A stretch of DNA of 64,000 nucleotides from Chloroflexaceae bacterium (GTDB lineage Bacteria; Chloroflexota; Chloroflexia; Chloroflexales; Chloroflexaceae): NCBI GenBank assembly GCA_025057155.1, contig JANWYD010000017.1:1-64000 (forward strand), given 5' to 3'. Made by a program: the position numbers and the translations under genes. This document shows, piece by piece, positions 1 to 7,527 of the stretch. The notes under the pieces are model-generated. The model had not been told where the DNA came from. It saw only the letters and a list, made by a program, of their open reading frames with translations, and did not search any database. How positions within the stretch are numbered: position 1 is the stretch's first letter; each line of letters opens with the position of its first letter.

Positions 1-326
1 CCGGGGGCGGCGTGCTCGACCGCGCCTGCCAGGTAGGCGAGGAGGCGCAGCGGGTCCTGGTCGTGCTCGTCGAGCGTCAGCCAGGCCGTGGGGGTCTGCG
101 CTTCAACTGATGGTCGGCCCGTGCCGAGCGCACGAACCCGGCTATACAGCCACTGCGTCACAAGCGTTGATTTGCCGAAGCCGGCCGGGGCAATCACCAG
201 GATCACCTGTGCTGCGAGTGCAGCGAGGGCTTCGAGCAACCGTTCGCGTATGACCCAGATCTCTAGAAACTGTGGCGGACTGATTTTGGTCGGCAGCACG
301 AGCTGCAAAGGGCGCTCTACAACCAT
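1..326 (-). CDS. LuxR/MalT-like STAND ATPase regulator, N-terminal part (runs off window)
   Basis: Partial gene open to the left edge; about 108 residues are visible. The P-loop APAGFGKSTLVTQWL lies near residues 48-62, preceded by a run of hydrophobic residues, and is followed by the AWLTLDEHDQDPLRLLAYL segment. This layout is typical of MalT/LuxR-type signal-transduction ATPases, which normally end in a LuxR DNA-binding domain (not visible here). The start is uncertain: ATG at 326, or an in-frame ATG at 347; neither has a strong Shine-Dalgarno sequence. The family binds ATP and an inducer and activates transcription; the inducer cannot be told from this fragment. Confidence 0.75.
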   Translation of the reverse strand, partial: MVVERPLQLVLPTKISPPQFLEIWVIRERLLEALAALAAQVILVIAPAGFGKSTLVTQWLYSRVRALGTGRPSVEAQTPTAWLTLDEHDQDPLRLLAYLAGAVEHAAP

Positions 327-347
327 GCCTGGGTGACCTTTGTGCAT

Positions 348-706
348 CGGCGACTGCGAGGCAATCGCTGCGGTTCTCCAGGAAGCAGGCATCTATCCCG
401 CTGATAATATCTAGATGCAAGAGAAAGAAAGTGAGGGCGCGCCATTCATTATTAAATTGTCAAAACACCGCGTGATTATGATGGCAAATAATTTATCAGC
501 CGCTTCATTGTAACGACCTGCACACACTTTGTCCAGTTTGAAAAAGGTCAAAGATAATGACACCTTTCGCTGTGGAATAATAGCGGTAAGGGGATCTTGA
601 GAGGTTTTTCCGCCTCCAACCGCGCGATGGGGGGCCAGAAACACCACCGGCTGGAGGCGGAGGCGGGGGGAGAATACACCGCAGCGAGACTTCTTACACG
701 GCTGTG
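348..706. other. Intergenic region, partly AT-rich
   Basis: No supported gene. Roughly 410-620 is clearly richer in A+T than the flanking genes and lies upstream of the MalT-like regulator and downstream of rpiB. A 78-codon open frame here has no convincing start signal or recognisable motif. Confidence 0.5.
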
Positions 707-1147
707 TTACCTGCGTTGCGCATCGAGGGCCCGAACCTGATCGATATACGGCTGTTCCTCCGGCGGGCTGCTGGTAGCGAACCAGGCGTCCAGTATTTCG
801 CGGGCGAGGTCAACCGTCGTGGTTCGCAGACTGAGGGCCAGCACGTTGGCATCGTTCCACTTGCGCGCGCCGGCCGCCGTCTGCGCGTCGTGGCAGAGCG
901 CCGCCCGCACGCCGGGCACCTTGTTGGCCGCGATGCTGACGCCTGTTCCGGTATAGCAACACACGATCCCTTGTTCGACCTCGCCGGAGGCCACTGCTTC
1001 ACCCACCGCGCGCCCGACCTCTGGCCAGGCCTCGTTCGCGCCCGCAAGCGGGCCAATCAACACCAACTCATGGCCGCGGCGGCGAAGGTCCTCCACCAGC
1101 GCATCGGTCATGTAGTTGCGCTCATCACTTCCGACTGCGATTCGCAT
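707..1147 (-). CDS. rpiB: Ribose-5-phosphate isomerase B family protein
   Basis: 146 residues, the normal size for the RpiB/LacA/LacB family, which interconverts ribose 5-phosphate and ribulose 5-phosphate in the cytoplasm. The diagnostic core is present: GSDERN near the N-terminus, then CCYTGTGVSIAANKVPGVRA, in which the second Cys of CCYTGTG lies at the position of the family's catalytic Cys, followed by HDAQTAAGARKWNDANVL. The ATG at 1147 is preceded by AGGAGG at good spacing. No operon partner is seen: the next gene is on the other strand more than 400 bp away. A sugar-phosphate isomerase of different specificity (LacAB-like or allose-6-P) cannot be excluded. Confidence 0.88.
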   Translation of the reverse strand: MRIAVGSDERNYMTDALVEDLRRRGHELVLIGPLAGANEAWPEVGRAVGEAVASGEVEQGIVCCYTGTGVSIAANKVPGVRAALCHDAQTAAGARKWNDANVLALSLRTTTVDLAREILDAWFATSSPPEEQPYIDQVRALDAQRR

Positions 1148-1568
1148 ACGCCGCCTCCTGCTCTATCGCTATGCATAGCGCATCGCCAGGATTCTACCAG
1201 AAAACCAGCGGACCTGCTCGATTCTGGGAAGGGCCTCAGGGCTGTTGCAAAGGCTCCAGGGATTGCCATGGCCCCCAGGTTTTTGATTGGTTTTGGCGTC
1301 TATGCCAACAAAACCAACGCAAAATGACCGTATCGGGCGGCTACGCTGCCCCAATTGCCTGCTTGAGGCGGACTCTGGATCAGCCCCGGGAAGGGCGTAG
1401 TCCTCGTTCCCTGCAAAGCGGCGCTCTTTACCATCAAAAATTGACCAAACCTTAGCCCGCGGTTAATCCTGCTATCGTCGGTTCACAACCTTTGTGAGGG
1501 ATAGTATATGTGGGATTCTATCGAGATCCTCGCGCCGCGCACGGATCTCTCGCGCTCAGGAGTGGTCG
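1148..1568. other. Intergenic region with a hairpin
   Basis: No supported gene between divergent rpiB and the glycosyltransferase. An imperfect inverted repeat lies near 1287-1320, with arms TTGGTTTTG...GC and GC...CAAAACCAA around a short loop. It should contain promoters for both genes, but no clear -35/-10 pair can be named. Confidence 0.4.
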
Positions 1569-2702
1569 GTGCGTATCGCACTCTTCACGGAGACGTTCCT
1601 GCCGAATGTGAACGGCGTCGTTACCACCCTCTGCCGTTTGCTCGAGCATCTGCAGAGTCGGGGGCACGAGGCTCTGTTGCTGGCGCCGGAGGGCGCTCCG
1701 ACGGAATATGCCGGGGCCGAGATCGTGCCCATGCGCGGAATGCCGTTGCCAGCCTATCCGGAGTTGCGCATTACCCCGCCACAGCCTGGCATCACGGCGC
1801 GCCTGCGGCGCTTTCGCCCCGACCTGGTGCATCTGGCCGGAACGATAGCCCTCGGCGTGGCCGGACGCCATGCCGCGCGCCGTCTTGGTGCGCCGCTGGT
1901 CGGCGCGTACCATACTGATTTCCCGGCATACAGCGCCCATTACGGGCTAGGCTTTCTCCGTGAACTGGCCTACAGCTACCTGCGCTGGATCCACAACAGT
2001 TGTGTGCTCACCCTCTGTCCCTCTTCGGCGACCATGGCCGACCTGCGCGCCCGTGGCTTTCGCCGCCTGCGCCTGTGGGGTCGCGGCGTAGATACGGAAC
2101 GCTTTCACCCGGCGCGGCGCTGCGCAGCCTGGCGCGCCGCAGTGGGCGCGCGCCCTGATGAGCGCGTGCTGCTGTATGTGGGGCGTCTGGCGCCGGAGAA
2201 GCGTCTCGAGTTGCTGGCCGAAGCCCTGCCGCACCTGGCGAACGCCCGTCTCGTGCTGGTCGGCGACGGACCGGCTCGTCCCAGCCTCGAACGCCGTCTG
2301 TCCGGCGCGCCGGTCCATTTTACCGGTTACCTCCGTGGCGATGACCTGGCAACGGCCTATGCCAGCGCCGATCTGTTTGTGTTTCCCTCCGACACCGAGA
2401 CCTTCGGCCAGGTGATCCAGGAAGCGATGGCTTCGGGGTTGCCCGTGGTAGCCGCCCGCGCTGGCGGGGCGATCGATCTCGTGCGTCCGGGTGAAACCGG
2501 AGCTCTCTTTGCCCCCGGCAACGTCGCCGAGTTATGTGGCCGTGTGCGCGAAGTGCTGGAGACGCCTGACCGCGCTCGAGCAATGGGCGCTGCGGGCCGC
2601 GCTGCCGCCGAACAGCGCTCCTGGAGCCGGGTGATGGATGAACTGTTGGAGCATTACGAGCGCATCCTGGCCCGCCGCAGGCCGCGCATCCGCTGGGTCT
2701 GA
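1569..2702 (+). CDS. Family 4 glycosyltransferase, SqdX/MgtA-like
   Basis: About 377 residues from the GTG at 1569, chosen because AGGAG lies 6 bases upstream and because the protein then begins VRIALFTETFLPNVNGVVTT, as SqdX and MgtA family members do. The N-terminal Rossmann domain has LTEY/PTEYAGAE-like and PLPAYPELR segments and AYHTDFPAYSAHYGLG. The C-terminal domain has VGDGPARPSLE and the donor-binding stretch DTETFGQVIQEAMASGLPVV, whose E-x7-E is typical of GT4. The resemblance to SqdX (sulfoquinovosyl-diacylglycerol synthase) is close along the whole N-terminal half, and phototrophic Chloroflexota are known to make this lipid. A mannosyltransferase of the MgtA type is the main alternative. 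Confidence 0.8.
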   Translation: MRIALFTETFLPNVNGVVTTLCRLLEHLQSRGHEALLLAPEGAPTEYAGAEIVPMRGMPLPAYPELRITPPQPGITARLRRFRPDLVHLAGTIALGVAGRHAARRLGAPLVGAYHTDFPAYSAHYGLGFLRELAYSYLRWIHNSCVLTLCPSSATMADLRARGFRRLRLWGRGVDTERFHPARRCAAWRAAVGARPDERVLLYVGRLAPEKRLELLAEALPHLANARLVLVGDGPARPSLERRLSGAPVHFTGYLRGDDLATAYASADLFVFPSDTETFGQVIQEAMASGLPVVAARAGGAIDLVRPGETGALFAPGNVAELCGRVREVLETPDRARAMGAAGRAAAEQRSWSRVMDELLEHYERILARRRPRIRWV

Positions 2703-2714
2703 CTTCCCCCCCTT

Positions 2715-2735
2715 GCGCAACCCGGAGGGTTGCGC
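2715..2735. terminator. Hairpin between convergent genes
   Basis: GCGCAACCC, a GGA loop, then GGGTTGCGC: a perfect 9-bp stem just after the glycosyltransferase stop and just before the end of the convergent gene at 2753. No T-run follows, so it may be a repeat palindrome used as a bidirectional terminator; it resembles the palindrome at 17209-17239. Confidence 0.5.
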
Positions 2736-2752
2736 GCACAGAGCAGACAGAG

Positions 2753-4735
2753 TCACCCCGTCCACTCGGCACACGACGGACCGGCTTCAAAAAAGATTGA
2801 CGGCAGCAAGAAGAAGCGCCGGCTGAGCCATGGCAGGGCCGCTTGCACTACCGGGCGTCGGAAAGGCGCGGCCAGCGCCCCGGCCGCCAAAACGCCGGCC
2901 AGCGCCGGCCAGGCGCGCGGGTGTCGCCACAGCCCTATCATCAGCAGGGCCACGATGCCTGCGCCCATGGCTCGCAAGTGGGCGCCTCTGGGCCATCCCT
3001 TGACCAGGTGGCGGACGAGCCGGCAGGCCAGCCGGGCCTGCAGCCACCCCGCTGCAGGAGCCCTGCGCAGCCAGGTCAGGTACGCCGCGATTTCCTCCAG
3101 TTCCAGCGCCGGAAAATCGCTCCGCCCGCCCCAGGTCGCCTCGTGTCGGGCCAGGGTGTCGAGCGCCACAGGAAGACCCTGCAGGGCGACGCTCCAGCCG
3201 GCCCTGTCACCGACCCGCGCCGCGCTAAAGGCTGGTAAGAGGGTCTTGCGCAGGGCCAGAGCCACCTCCAGGCAATCGCGCAGGTAGCGCACGCTCTCGA
3301 CAACCGTGATGGCCTCAGCCACTCCATTCGGCGCCAGGGACAGCAGGCGCCTGTAGTGTTCCTCCAGGCGCATCAGGGCGCTACGGCTGCGTTCCAGGCA
3401 TGCGCGGATGTCGGGCACGGTTTCGGCCAGCAAGGCCCACATGACCGGCGCGCCGGTCGGGCGCATCCACCAGATCCACAGCAATGTGGGCAACACCACG
3501 TCGCCGATCCGTGTCGCCTCCCTGCGCAACGGCCCGCAGTACCAGCCGTCCTCGATCACCTGCTCGGAGTCCAGGTACACTGCCGCGACCGCCTCGGCGA
3601 AGGCGCTCTGGTCGGGGGCGGCGCCATCGGGCGCGAAGCGCGCCAGGCACCACGCGCGTGTGAACGCCGCAACGTCGTCGGCGGCGCCCCTGGCCATGGC
3701 CGCGGTGACGGCGCTGCTCAGTTCCGTCCAGAGGCTCCAACCGTCCTGGCCCAGGCCGGCCTGCCCGCCGCCCCAGCCTCCCGAACTGTTCCAGACCCAC
3801 GCCCCGGCAACACCTTCGAGACGGCGCGTTATTGCCAGCACCTCGCCATGAAGCTTCGCGACGCCGCATGGCGCCATGCCAAATAATTCGTACTCGCGCC
3901 GGTTTTGCAGTTCCACGAGTTGTGCCGGTCCCGGCAACCCCAGGGTTGGATTCGGCGGCAGATGCCGGAAGAAATCTGATGGACCGTGCTTGATCGAGGC
4001 AAGCAGGTATGGCGAGCGGTACGTCCCGAAGACGCTCCAGTAGCGTTCGGGTGACCAGAGCAGATCACCCAGTTCGCCGATGCCGATGCTCCAGGTGCGC
4101 ACGACCAGCAGGCGCCGATGCTGCTCGCACACGGGGAGGAGCGCATCAATGAGCCAGCGCAGCGCGCTGGCGGTGCGGTAGAGCAGATGGCCGGTGTATT
4201 CCGTGCCCTGGTTGTGAGCGCCGCCCGTCTCGCCGACGCGCACGAAGAGGCCTGAGACTGTGGGGAACCGGGTGAACAATTCTTCTAGCGCCCAGCGATT
4301 AGCCGCCGCGAGACGCGCATTGCCCGCCTCGAGCCGTCTGGCGTAGCGGCGCAGGGCCGGGGTGGCCCACTGCATATCAGTGGCAATAAAGATTTCCATC
4401 CCATACCCGGCAGCCTGCTCAAGGAGCGACATGAAGGCTTCGCCATAAATCAGCGCCCGTTGCCGGCAGGGATCGTTGGGGGCGTAGATCCGCTCCTGGG
4501 CTGCGTCGAATGTGATAAGATGGGCTAGATTGTCGAGCACGATGCCGGTGTAGCCCTGCGCGGCAACCGCGGCAAGGTAGCGTTCGGCGCGCGCCAGGCC
4601 CCGCTCGAGCCGCTCACGGTTCACGTAAGGTCGTTGGGGCAGGTCAAGCTGGTAGTATGGCAGGGCAGAACAGTTGCGGAAGGGCTGGCCAGGCTCGAAG
4701 AACGGGCCAGCGATGTCGGTCAGCAGGCGCTTCAT
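2753..4735 (-). CDS. Uncharacterised glycoside-hydrolase-like protein with C-terminal membrane segments
   Basis: 660 residues from the ATG at 4735; an in-frame ATG at 4780 is a weaker alternative. I do not recognise a named family with certainty. The first 350 residues read like a (beta/alpha)8 barrel of the alpha-glucuronidase/hexosaminidase kind: GYTGIVLDNLAHLITF, MEIFIATDMQW, GLFVRVGETGG, LLVVRTWSIG, LASIKHGPSDFF, LVELQNRREYELFGM, GAWVWNSSGGWGG. A helical middle part follows, then hydrophobic C-terminal segments (AGIVALLMIGLW, AWPALAGVLAAGALAA) that should anchor it in the membrane. It has no obvious N-terminal signal peptide. It is divergent from the AIM24-type gene at 4859, so they may share a promoter region. 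Function inferred only as possible carbohydrate processing. Confidence 0.5.
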   Translation of the reverse strand: MKRLLTDIAGPFFEPGQPFRNCSALPYYQLDLPQRPYVNRERLERGLARAERYLAAVAAQGYTGIVLDNLAHLITFDAAQERIYAPNDPCRQRALIYGEAFMSLLEQAAGYGMEIFIATDMQWATPALRRYARRLEAGNARLAAANRWALEELFTRFPTVSGLFVRVGETGGAHNQGTEYTGHLLYRTASALRWLIDALLPVCEQHRRLLVVRTWSIGIGELGDLLWSPERYWSVFGTYRSPYLLASIKHGPSDFFRHLPPNPTLGLPGPAQLVELQNRREYELFGMAPCGVAKLHGEVLAITRRLEGVAGAWVWNSSGGWGGGQAGLGQDGWSLWTELSSAVTAAMARGAADDVAAFTRAWCLARFAPDGAAPDQSAFAEAVAAVYLDSEQVIEDGWYCGPLRREATRIGDVVLPTLLWIWWMRPTGAPVMWALLAETVPDIRACLERSRSALMRLEEHYRRLLSLAPNGVAEAITVVESVRYLRDCLEVALALRKTLLPAFSAARVGDRAGWSVALQGLPVALDTLARHEATWGGRSDFPALELEEIAAYLTWLRRAPAAGWLQARLACRLVRHLVKGWPRGAHLRAMGAGIVALLMIGLWRHPRAWPALAGVLAAGALAAPFRRPVVQAALPWLSRRFFLLPSIFFEAGPSCAEWTG

Positions 4736-4858
4736 AGACGGTCTCTGTACGGTGATCGTTGAGATGATGCGCGGCCCCATGCGGTCGGATCGAGGAGAGC
4801 CTGGCCCTTCCAGAAAAAAATCCTCTCCCCATCGCTGGCCAGCAGCCAGAGGACACAG

Positions 4859-5527
4859 ATGCACTATACCATTGCCGGAGAAATCGCACAGCTTGCGCGG
4901 CTGGAGTTCGCGCCGGGGGAGAGCGTCTGGCTAAGCAAAGGTGCGCTAATGGCCTACTCTGAAGGCGTACAGTGGCGACCGCGAGTGCCTGGCGGCCTGG
5001 GTGGTGCGGTGCAGCGCACGCTGGCGGGCGAGAGCGCGGCGCTGGTCTACGCCGAGGCTCAGGGGGCGGGGCAATTCGCTCTTATCACCTCGAATGCTCC
5101 CGGGCATATCGCGACGTGGAACCTTGCTGACGGGCCGGTGATCGCCACCCGTGGCTCATTTCTTGCCGCCTGGGGTGAGGAGCTTGATATTTCCGTGATT
5201 ATCGCCAGACGAGCAGGGGCGGCCTTCTTCGGAGGGGCGGGCCTCCTGCTCCAGCGTGTCGCCGGTCAGGGCACGGTGCTGCTCCAGGGAAGCGGTGATT
5301 TCGAGCAGCGTGACCTGAGGCCCGACGAACGGCTGCTGGTGAGCACCGGCAACCTCGCCGCCTTCGCCGATAGCGTTGACTATGACATTCAGACGGTCGG
5401 CGACATCGGGCGGGTGCTGTTTGGCGGCGAGGGCCTGTTCATGACCCGGCTGACCGGTCCTGGAAGGGTGCTGCTGCAAAGCCTCAAGCGTGGTGCGATG
5501 ACATCGGGCAGCGGCAGCAGGGATTAG
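4859..5527 (+). CDS. AIM24 family (TIGR00266-like) protein
   Basis: 222 residues, beginning at ATG 4859 behind AGAGGA at 5 bases. The sequence is a beta-rich repeat of the AIM24 type: an early GEIAQLARLEFAPGESVWLSKGALM segment, then GAGQFALITSNAPGHI, GSFLAAWGEELDISV, the Gly-rich FFGGAGLLLQRVAGQGTVLLQGSGD, DERLLVSTGNLAAFADSVDYDIQ and FGGEGLFMTRLTGPGRVLLQS. Bacterial members have no known activity; the mitochondrial homologue affects inner-membrane architecture. It is divergent from the gene at 4735. Confidence 0.85.
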   Translation: MHYTIAGEIAQLARLEFAPGESVWLSKGALMAYSEGVQWRPRVPGGLGGAVQRTLAGESAALVYAEAQGAGQFALITSNAPGHIATWNLADGPVIATRGSFLAAWGEELDISVIIARRAGAAFFGGAGLLLQRVAGQGTVLLQGSGDFEQRDLRPDERLLVSTGNLAAFADSVDYDIQTVGDIGRVLFGGEGLFMTRLTGPGRVLLQSLKRGAMTSGSGSRD

Positions 5528-5675
5528 CATCAACCGGAGGAGCGCGGCTGCAAGCCCGTGCAGGCGAATGCTGCTCCGGCGCAGCACGTCTTGATGCTGA
5601 ATATGGCTGAAGAGCCGCTTCCGCCCCCGCGCATCCGTATGGCGCGTGCAGAGCGTTGGGCGCCGCGGAGCGGAT

Positions 5676-5707
5676 CGGTAAGGGAGACTGGCTGGTCTCC
5701 CTTACCG
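5676..5707. terminator. Perfect 13-bp hairpin between convergent genes
   Basis: CGGTAAGGGAGAC, a 6-base loop TGGCTG, then GTCTCCCTTACCG. It lies between the AIM24 gene (ending 5527) and the convergent auracyanin gene (ending 5802), the expected place for a bidirectional terminator. No T-run follows on either strand. Confidence 0.6.
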
Positions 5708-5801
5708 GTTCAGACAGGCAAGGCTCGTATTCTCCCCTTTTCCAGGATAGTCTGAGTGGGCGAACTCCCGCCGATCTGGCTCTATCACGGCAGAGCAGCG
5801 A

Positions 5802-6299
5802 TCACTTCACAATCAGCTTGCCCTGCATCAGCGGGTAATGCCCGGGTATCGTGCAGATGTAGAGATACGTGCCCGCAGCGGGCGCGGTGAAAGTGATGGA
5901 CGCCGAGGCCTGCGGTTCGACCACGCCAGTATGGGCGATGATGTTCGACTGGTCCTCAGGAAGATACGCTTTTTCAAGCCCGGCGACCAGGCCATCATTG
6001 GCGATCTGGGCCGCCACCGTGTCGTCGCCCTTTATCAGCACCCAGTTGTGCTGCTGGGCGACCGAGTTGTTCTTGAACTCCAGGGTAACCTGCTGGCCAG
6101 CCTGAACCGTCAGTTCCTTCTTGTCGAACGCCAGGTTCTCGCCATCCGAGCCGATCTGGAGGGTCACCGGCGCAGGTGCGCCGCCGCCGCCAGTCTGACC
6201 GCCGCCGGTCTGACCGCCCCCTCCGCCGCCGCAGGCCGTCAGCAGCAGCCCCATTCCCACGACGAGCACGAGCGCAAGCATTCGCAGGTTCGGTTTCAT
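5802..6299 (-). CDS. Auracyanin-like blue copper lipoprotein
   Basis: 165 residues with a lipoprotein signal ending in LTAC (lipidated Cys23), a Gly-rich linker (24-40) and a cupredoxin domain. Copper ligands can be read as His84 in QHNWVLIKGDD and Cys149, His154 and Met158 in YICTIPGHYPLM. The HNWVL...GDD and TYLYICTIPGHY stretches match auracyanins of filamentous anoxygenic phototrophs, which carry electrons between alternative complex III and the reaction-centre cytochrome outside the membrane. The C-x4-H-x3-M loop is one residue shorter than I recall for auracyanin B (x4 between His and Met), as in azurin. ATG 6299 has AAGGAAGG at a good distance. No photosynthesis gene is adjacent. Confidence 0.88.
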   Translation of the reverse strand: MKPNLRMLALVLVVGMGLLLTACGGGGGGQTGGGQTGGGGAPAPVTLQIGSDGENLAFDKKELTVQAGQQVTLEFKNNSVAQQHNWVLIKGDDTVAAQIANDGLVAGLEKAYLPEDQSNIIAHTGVVEPQASASITFTAPAAGTYLYICTIPGHYPLMQGKLIVK

Positions 6300-6478
6300 C
6301 AGGACCTTCCTTGTGCTTTACTCCTCCTGGTGCAGTGCGTCACAAATCTAACACCATTCTGGGAATTGTCAAGTAATTCCGACCAGGGTCAGGGGGCGGG
6401 CGATGCGGGGCAACCCTCAGACTCCAGGTAATTCACCAGTTCTGGCGGCTATAACGCCAGAACCAGCGAAAAAGCGCG

Positions 6479-7000
6479 TTAGAACTGGATCAGCGAGAAT
6501 ACGGGGTAGGGCGCCAGTTTCTCGCGCCCGCCCAGGAAGGTCAGTTCGATAACGAACGCCAGCTCGGTCACCATCCCGCCAGCGCGTTCGACAAGCTGGC
6601 TGGCGGCGCGGATGGTGCCGCCGGTGGCGAGCAGATCGTCAATCAGCAGCACGCGCATGCCCGGGCTTAGGGCGTCACGGTGGATCTCCAGCTTGTTGGT
6701 GCCATATTCAAGTTCGTACTCAATCTGGTACGTCTCAGCGGGCAGTTTGCCAGGCTTGCGGATCGGCACCAGCCCCACGCCGAGTTGCAGCGCAACGGGC
6801 GCGCTAAAGATGAAGCCGCGCGACTCGACGCCGGCCACAGCGTCAATGCCCGCATTCTGGTAGCGCTCAACCATCGCGCCGATCACCTGCTGGAAGGCCG
6901 GACCGTTGCCGATCAACGTCGTAATGTCTTTGAACTGGATACCCGGCTGCGGAAAGTCGGGGATGTTACGGATCAGGCTGGACAGGTCAGTGATGCTCAT
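6479..7000 (-). CDS. apt: Adenine phosphoribosyltransferase
   Basis: 173 residues, the normal length. It converts adenine plus PRPP to AMP in purine salvage. Family signatures are present: IRNIPDFPQPGIQFKDITTL at the N-terminus, VAGVESRGFIF, IRKPGKLP, and the PRPP-binding loop VLLIDDLLATGGT (about residues 120-132). ATG 7000 is chosen because GGAGGAGCC precedes it directly; longer frames upstream lack a ribosome site. It stands alone between auracyanin and the nif operon terminator. Confidence 0.96.
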   Translation of the reverse strand: MSITDLSSLIRNIPDFPQPGIQFKDITTLIGNGPAFQQVIGAMVERYQNAGIDAVAGVESRGFIFSAPVALQLGVGLVPIRKPGKLPAETYQIEYELEYGTNKLEIHRDALSPGMRVLLIDDLLATGGTIRAASQLVERAGGMVTELAFVIELTFLGGREKLAPYPVFSLIQF

Positions 7001-7211
7001 GGCTCCTCCGTAGTGAATGAGGTTTTCCAGGAGGCCCGTGGATAGGGGGCGCGATGATGGCCAGCTTACTCGCCAGCAGGGAGCGTGCCTGGCAGTGGGA
7101 GTGTCGGGAGAACGCTGCCCCACGTATTATACAATTTCCGGGGCCGGTCACGGTAGCGCCAAAAACAGGAGGGCGCGAGAAGGTTGCGCCTCCCCACGCC
7201 CCTGCCAGGGG

Positions 7212-7246
7212 AACATCGTGGGGAACTCCGAGTTCCCCACGATGTT
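7212..7246. terminator. Perfect 16-bp hairpin at the end of the nif operon
   Basis: AACATCGTGGGGAACT, loop CCG, then AGTTCCCCACGATGTT, four bases past the stop of the last minus-strand gene of the nif operon. The stem is perfect. No T-run follows, so it may act as an RNA-stabilising 3' structure rather than a classic intrinsic terminator. Confidence 0.65.
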
Positions 7247-7250
7247 GGCA

Positions 7251-7463
7251 TTACTCCTTATCGTCCTCTATCGAGACCAGGCCATACACCGTTCCGGCGT
7301 ATACCATGCTGCTGATCAACGGATGCGGACGCGCGCCAGGCTGTACGCGGCGGTAGATGTAGCGTGGCCCGTCCAGATGTTCGACGCAGAGGTAGTCGCC
7401 GTAGAGATGGAAGTTGACCGCATCGGCGCTATCGGCGAGATCATCGTCGTATGTGTTGTGCAT
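7251..7463 (-). CDS. Small acidic protein at the end of the nif operon
   Basis: 70 residues, start at ATG 7463 chosen because GAGGA lies 7 bases upstream; longer frames overlap nifK without a ribosome site. I do not recognise the family. It is acidic at both ends (YDDDLADSADAV, SIEDDKE), with a central segment rich in aromatic residues (FHLYGDYLCVEHLDGPRYIYRR). It starts 65 bases after the nifK stop on the same strand and precedes the operon hairpin. It could be a small accessory subunit or assembly factor of this nitrogenase; no similarity to AnfG or VnfG is obvious by eye. Confidence 0.6.
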   Translation of the reverse strand: MHNTYDDDLADSADAVNFHLYGDYLCVEHLDGPRYIYRRVQPGARPHPLISSMVYAGTVYGLVSIEDDKE

Positions 7464-7527
7464 AGGCTTGTCCTCATCCATGGGGCCGGGCAGCAAGGCG
7501 GCTTCCGGCGCCAGCCGCCCGGCCCGG

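Noticed and set aside
411-647. 78-codon minus-strand frame in AT-rich DNA
   Set aside because: No ribosome site, no recognisable motif.
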